From: JAJZKE01 sp963762395
GTDB taxonomy: Bacteria; Patescibacteriota; Saccharimonadia; Saccharimonadales; UBA4665
Length of the DNA: 64,000 bases
Direction of reading: 5' to 3'
NCBI GenBank assembly: GCA_963762395.1
Contig: CAVXKL010000004.1
Coordinates: 186,001 to 250,000, forward strand
Position 1 is the stretch's first letter. The number at the start of each line of letters is the position of its first letter. Below the pieces are notes generated by a model. It was not told where the DNA came from and ran no database searches. It saw only the letters and a list, made by a program, of their open reading frames with translations. Below, piece after piece: positions 60,551 through 64,000 of the stretch. A program made the translations under genes and the position numbers.

Positions 60551-60748
60551 ATGGGGAAATTTGAAGAAGTATTAATTATAGTACTAATTATTCTGTTATT
60601 GTTTGGCGCTAAAAAGATTCCTGATCTAGCAAGGAGTATTGGCCAGGCTGCCAAAGAAGTCCGAAAAGGCTTTACTGAAGGCAATAGCGATGACGCTTCT
60701 AAAAGTGACGCCAAAACCAAAGACAAAAATACTAGCAAAAAATCCTAA
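60551..60748 (+). CDS. tatA: Twin-arginine translocase subunit TatA
   Basis: The 65-residue protein has one N-terminal helix (EEVLIIVLIILLLFGAKKIP), the FGAKKIPDLARSIGQAAKEV amphipathic helix and a charged tail. AAGGAG lies 8 bases before the ATG. TatA oligomers form the conduit for folded proteins. It is the first of three tandem tat genes. Confidence 0.93.
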   Translation: MGKFEEVLIIVLIILLLFGAKKIPDLARSIGQAAKEVRKGFTEGNSDDASKSDAKTKDKNTSKKS

Positions 60749-60822
60749 GACATTTTACTACTCTAATTATTTACATTAATAGTCATAGAGCTTACACTTA
60801 AAGCGTAAGTTAGAGGAGTAGT

Positions 60823-61011
60823 ATGGGAAAAATTGAAGAACTACTAATTGTTCTACTAATCATATTGCTGCTATTTGGAGCTAAGCGTATACCGGAACTG
60901 GCCCGAAATATTGGCCAGTCAATGCGCGAAGTCCGAAAAGGTTTTAATGGGGACGTCAATGACGAACCAGTTGAACCGGAAACAAAGCAAGAAGCCGACA
61001 CAACTAAATAA
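60823..61011 (+). CDS. tatA: Second TatA-type subunit
   Basis: The 62-residue product is closely similar to the upstream TatA (EELLIVLLIILLLFGAKRIP, then ELARNIGQSMREVRKGF). It ends in an acidic tail. No TatB-like gene with a longer helix is present, so this may provide a TatB-like role or be a plain duplicate. AGAGGAG lies about 5 bases before the ATG. Confidence 0.92.
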   Translation: MGKIEELLIVLLIILLLFGAKRIPELARNIGQSMREVRKGFNGDVNDEPVEPETKQEADTTK

Positions 61012-61043
61012 GGAGTTTTTTAAAATACAGAAATCAGACAAAA

Positions 61044-61979
61044 ATGCAAATGAAGTTCCTTGACCATGTCCGTGAAGCTCGCCGCCGCTTGCTATGGGTA
61101 GTGATGTCGTTCATCTTAAGCGGAACCGCAGCATATATCTTAAGAACGAAGATAATTACTGTTCTGCAGCGTCCCCTAGGGTCATCTTTGTACTACACTT
61201 CGCCAGCCGGCGGCTTTAACTTTGTTATGGAAGCTACCTTTTTGGTAGCTGCTTTTATTACTCTTCCAGTGATGATTTATGAGATAGTCCGCTACGTTGA
61301 ACCAGCTCTACCGATTAAGATCAAGAATATCCTTTTAACAAAATTAATCGGCTCTTCAATCATTCTGGCACTGCTCGGTGCCGTCTTTGCTTATTATATC
61401 CTCATACCTCAGTCACTTCATTTCTTTTCTTCGTATGCATCAACTAGCGTAAAACCGCTAATATCTACCGGCGAATATCTAAACTTTATAGCCGGTACAA
61501 TCATTACTTTTGCGATCATTTTCCAGATACCCTTAATCCTGCTGTTTATTAATCGTATAAAACCATTAAAGCCAAGAAAAATCCTGCATTATCAAAAAAT
61601 AGTTATTGTTGGCTCGTTTGTTCTAGCTGTTATTCTGCCCTTTACTTATAGCCCAATTACCCAGTTTGTAGTAGTAATACCAATTATCTTCTTGTATTAC
61701 TTATCCATACTCCTGCTGGTTGTCGTTAACCATAAACCTAAAGAAAAAACTGATTCTCTGCCAGATGAGTCTTCGCTTGATCTAATCAATACAGAAGATC
61801 TGCTGGCTGAAGAACTGCCTCCAGCTATTCATATACCACGCGGCGTGTATATTGATGGAATAATGAGGAAAACTCCTGCCCAATCATTTGCCGACAGCGG
61901 ATTTGCTGATATTAAAAGGTTTAACCCAGTTCCCATAGTAAGCACACACAAGATGCGGACTATCGACGGTTTCTTCTAA
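61044..61979 (+). CDS. tatC: Twin-arginine translocase subunit TatC
   Basis: The 311-residue membrane protein has the N-terminal FLDHVREARRRLLW, which matches the TatC start (F-x-x-H-x-x-E-L-R-x-R), and about six helices. FIAGTIITFAIIFQIPLIL is the fourth-helix motif region. The C-terminal part after the last helix (about 235-311) is an unusually long acidic cytoplasmic tail. The start may be either of two close ATGs. It follows the two tatA genes, with which it forms the Tat operon. Confidence 0.92.
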   Translation: MQMKFLDHVREARRRLLWVVMSFILSGTAAYILRTKIITVLQRPLGSSLYYTSPAGGFNFVMEATFLVAAFITLPVMIYEIVRYVEPALPIKIKNILLTKLIGSSIILALLGAVFAYYILIPQSLHFFSSYASTSVKPLISTGEYLNFIAGTIITFAIIFQIPLILLFINRIKPLKPRKILHYQKIVIVGSFVLAVILPFTYSPITQFVVVIPIIFLYYLSILLLVVVNHKPKEKTDSLPDESSLDLINTEDLLAEELPPAIHIPRGVYIDGIMRKTPAQSFADSGFADIKRFNPVPIVSTHKMRTIDGFF

Positions 61980-62044
61980 TCCCAGCTACTACCTCTTGGT
62001 ATTTTTAGATTGTTATATCACGCGCTCACCGCTAGAATTAGATC

Positions 62045-62632
62045 ATGTCAAATCAGACGATAAACATTAAGAGGCAGCTGTTTGCCTCTCCGCCCAAGAA
62101 CTCCAAGTACTATATTATTGCCGTTGATGGCCGGGGAGGAGCAGGCAAGACCACTCTATCTAAGCACGTCCTCGAAAAACTAGACGACTTCTCAGTTATC
62201 TGCGGTGACGACTACTTTGAACCAATTGAACACCCCATAGCCTGGGGCGGATATAACGAAGAAAGACTCCTTAAGGACGTTATCGAACCTATTAAAAATG
62301 GTTTCAGAGATGTTAATTACCATCCCTATGACTGGAGTAAGGGCTATCCGGCGGAAGAAAAAATACATATCAATAAAGGAGTGCTTATTGACCGCTGCTA
62401 CAGCTTTTCATTTAAACTAGACTTTGACCTTAGAATATGGGTTGAAACACCCAGAGAAATAACACTCAATCGGGGTATCAGCCGCTCATCAATGCCCGAA
62501 ATTAGAGCCGAAAAGGTCTGGCGTGAGTTATGGAAGCCACTTGAAGACAGATACATTTTAGAAATTAAACCCCAGGACATAGCTGATATGGTTATTGATG
62601 GTACTTCTCCATTTGAAAACCAAATTGCCTAA
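62045..62632 (+). CDS. Uridine-kinase-like P-loop kinase
   Basis: The 195-residue protein has the Walker A sequence GRGGAGKTT (29-37), the VICGDDYFEPI acidic strand, YHPYDWSKGYPAEEKI and a LID-like basic region RGISRSSMPEIRAEKVW. It belongs to the uridine kinase/phosphoribulokinase group, which phosphorylate nucleosides or small metabolites. The exact substrate is not fixed by the sequence. It follows tatC by 65 bases. Confidence 0.8.
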   Translation: MSNQTINIKRQLFASPPKNSKYYIIAVDGRGGAGKTTLSKHVLEKLDDFSVICGDDYFEPIEHPIAWGGYNEERLLKDVIEPIKNGFRDVNYHPYDWSKGYPAEEKIHINKGVLIDRCYSFSFKLDFDLRIWVETPREITLNRGISRSSMPEIRAEKVWRELWKPLEDRYILEIKPQDIADMVIDGTSPFENQIA

Positions 62633-62743
62633 AAATATATACTCTGTTGTTATCAGCACCATTTCAGATATATTTTGCTATACTATCAAGTGAATTTTAC
62701 TATGAGCCATAACTAGAGTTTAGGGAGTAGCTAAAAAGCTTCA

Positions 62744-63715
62744 ATGAGTCAACTAAAGCATCCAATCAAATTAGTCATTATGATTCCCTGTCTTAATGAA
62801 GAGAAAACTCTGCCGCTTGTTCTTAAGACCATCCCCAAGAAGATTAAGGGTATAGATAAAATAGAGGTTTTGGTAATTGATGATGGTTCAACAGACAACA
62901 CCGTCCAAGTTGCCAAGAGTTTAGGCGTTAAACACTTTCTTTACCACGCCAAAAATCAGGGACTTAGCCGGTCATTCAGACACGGCCTCAACCTAGCTCT
63001 TGAAATGGGCGCCGATATTATTGTTAATACCGAAGGGGACAACCAATACAAACAAGAAAGGATACCAGAAATAATCCAGCCTATTTTAGATGGCCGGGCA
63101 GATGTTGTTATAACAGATCGCCAAACTCAGACTATCGACCATTTTTCTAAGATCCATAAGTTTTATCAACGGTTCGGAACCTGGGTACTAAATAAGGCAG
63201 CCGGCACTAATGTGCCAGACGCCATCAGCGGTTTTAGAGCATACAGCCGTCAGGCAGCCATGCAGCTGAACCCGATAGCGGATTATTCATGGGCTACCGA
63301 GACTACACTCCAGGCGGCCAATAAACACCAATCAATTGTTATTATCCCGATGGCTACTAATCCAAAGCTCAGAGAGTCAAAACAATTCAAAACATTGGGC
63401 CAGCACGTTAGAAGATCTGCCGTAACCATAATACGGGCCTTCATTATGTATAAACCCTATACAGTCTTTATGTTTTTTGGTATTCTGTTTCTAATTCTTG
63501 GCGGTGTACCTTTTATAAGGTATTTAGTTTTATTCAGCATATACAAGAAACCAGGCGAGCACCTCCAGTCATTAATTGTAGGCTTGGTCTTCCTTTTCGC
63601 CTCATTCCTGTCTATTGCCCTAGGTGTTATTGCTGACCTCATTAGAATAAATAGAGTACTGGCAGAAGACACTCTCGAGCTAACTAAAAAACAGACATTT
63701 AACCACAAGGATTAG
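62744..63715 (+). CDS. Family-2 glycosyltransferase with two C-terminal membrane helices
   Basis: The 323-residue protein has the GT-A opening LVIMIPCLNEEKTLPLVL, the VLVIDDGSTDNT strand, IVNTEGDNQYKQERIPEI where NTEGDNQY replaces the DxD-type motif, and a late NAISGFRAYSR-like DAISGFRAYSR. Two membrane helices lie at about 240-260 and 275-300. It is a polyprenyl-phosphate sugar transferase type, like the enzyme at 12.7 kb. An extended -10 (TGCTATACT) lies about 65 bases upstream. Its stop overlaps the convergent membrane gene by 4 bases. Confidence 0.87.
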   Translation: MSQLKHPIKLVIMIPCLNEEKTLPLVLKTIPKKIKGIDKIEVLVIDDGSTDNTVQVAKSLGVKHFLYHAKNQGLSRSFRHGLNLALEMGADIIVNTEGDNQYKQERIPEIIQPILDGRADVVITDRQTQTIDHFSKIHKFYQRFGTWVLNKAAGTNVPDAISGFRAYSRQAAMQLNPIADYSWATETTLQAANKHQSIVIIPMATNPKLRESKQFKTLGQHVRRSAVTIIRAFIMYKPYTVFMFFGILFLILGGVPFIRYLVLFSIYKKPGEHLQSLIVGLVFLFASFLSIALGVIADLIRINRVLAEDTLELTKKQTFNHKD

Positions 63716-64000
63716 TTAAAGAACCAGACACCTGTTGTGTAAGTCTTCTTTCCACTGACGACTACTTTTTTTGTTATCTTTTTAGCTACTTCATTAACTT
63801 TAATAACCTTTGAGTTCTGCCAATACCAGGTGTTATCGCTCCGCGAAATGTACGTTAAAATACCACCGCCCTCTAGAAACAAGACCACGATTACACAAGC
63901 AATAATAATCTTTAAACGGCTATGCTTTCTAAATGCTAACGAGAAAGCCTTCACGAAAATGGCACCCGTTAGCAAAAGAACAGGGAGCAAGTAACGGCCA
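63712..64000 (-). CDS. 3' end of a polytopic membrane protein, cut by the window end
   Basis: Only the C-terminal part (about 95 codons) is visible, since the reading frame is open to the window edge. The residues GRYLLPVLLLTGAIF fit the GRY-l-l-P motif seen near the end of many GT-39/GT-C-like membrane glycosyltransferases and their relatives. A hydrophobic helix (LKIIIACVIVVLFLEGGGIL) and a basic extracytoplasmic tail follow. Function therefore is possibly lipid-linked sugar transfer, acting with the convergent glycosyltransferase. Confidence 0.5.
   Translation of the reverse strand, partial: GRYLLPVLLLTGAIFVKAFSLAFRKHSRLKIIIACVIVVLFLEGGGILTYISRSDNTWYWQNSKVIKVNEVAKKITKKVVVSGKKTYTTGVWFFN

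Noticed and set aside
1..64000. UGA recoding (as in Gracilibacteria or Absconditabacteria)
   Set aside because: Many genes end with TGA in tight overlaps (folC, murD, tRNA-linked recombinase) and conserved glycines are not encoded by TGA.
1..64000. CRISPR arrays or other regularly spaced repeats
   Set aside because: No set of short direct repeats with constant spacers was seen. The A, B, C and tRNA-Lys repeats are imperfect and separated by genes.

Overview
The window looks like a chromosomal segment of a Candidate Phyla Radiation (Patescibacteria) bacterium, most likely Saccharibacteria. This is inferred from gene content and style: AT-rich, tightly packed and overlapping genes, a streamlined peptidoglycan and folate set, a helix-turn-helix/MurA fusion, MurD next to MurL, a large Gram-positive-style type IV pilus locus, and many secreted Ser/Thr-rich proteins. 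UGA is used as an ordinary stop (for example at the ends of folC and murD), so this is not a UGA-recoding lineage. No rRNA or CRISPR array was seen.

Layout. 0-7.8 kb: two membrane proteins, tRNA-Gly, a RelBE-type toxin-antitoxin pair, HTH-MurA, GlyA, MurB, an HTH regulator and a spermidine-synthase-like protein. 7.9-10.6 kb: small accessory genes (Nudix, SemiSWEET, Fic) and tRNA-Arg. 10.7-14.9 kb: FolC-FolA and a GtrB/GtrA-type glycan operon whose third gene is interrupted by an IS3-family element (14834-16032). 16.1-18.1 kb: tRNA-Lys with two short tandem modules, each bounded by copies of the tRNA 3' end, one carrying a peptide deformylase. 18.1-31.9 kb: core genes (secreted GH25-like protein, FolD, MurL-MurD, two receiver proteins, pyruvoyl arginine decarboxylase with a 629-residue partner, DUF2156 protein, large histidine kinase) and two secreted proteins. 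32.0-38.2 kb: a candidate integrative element in tRNA-Glu, with a serine recombinase at one end and a 16-bp repeat of the tRNA 3' end at the other. 38.2-41.3 and 48.9-50.8 kb: co-oriented accessory genes, each followed by a related imperfect repeat, resembling gene cassettes. 41.6-59.2 kb: type IV pilus locus with two separate minor-pilin operons in the same FimT-PilV-PilW-PilX-like order, plus PilB, PilC and a main pilin candidate. 59.2-64 kb: PyrD, TatA-TatA-TatC, a uridine-kinase-like protein, a family-2 glycosyltransferase, and the 3' end of a membrane protein running off the window.

Together these suggest a surface-attached lifestyle. Wall synthesis (MurA, MurB, MurD, MurL), pili and secreted proteins (one with a sortase-like tail) build the interface with a host or neighbours. 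The accessory DNA enters at tRNA 3' ends and at a family of repeats that punctuate single genes. The cassette-like repeats, the tRNA-Lys modules and the serine-recombinase element are the most novel parts. All family assignments were made by reading motifs, without database searches.
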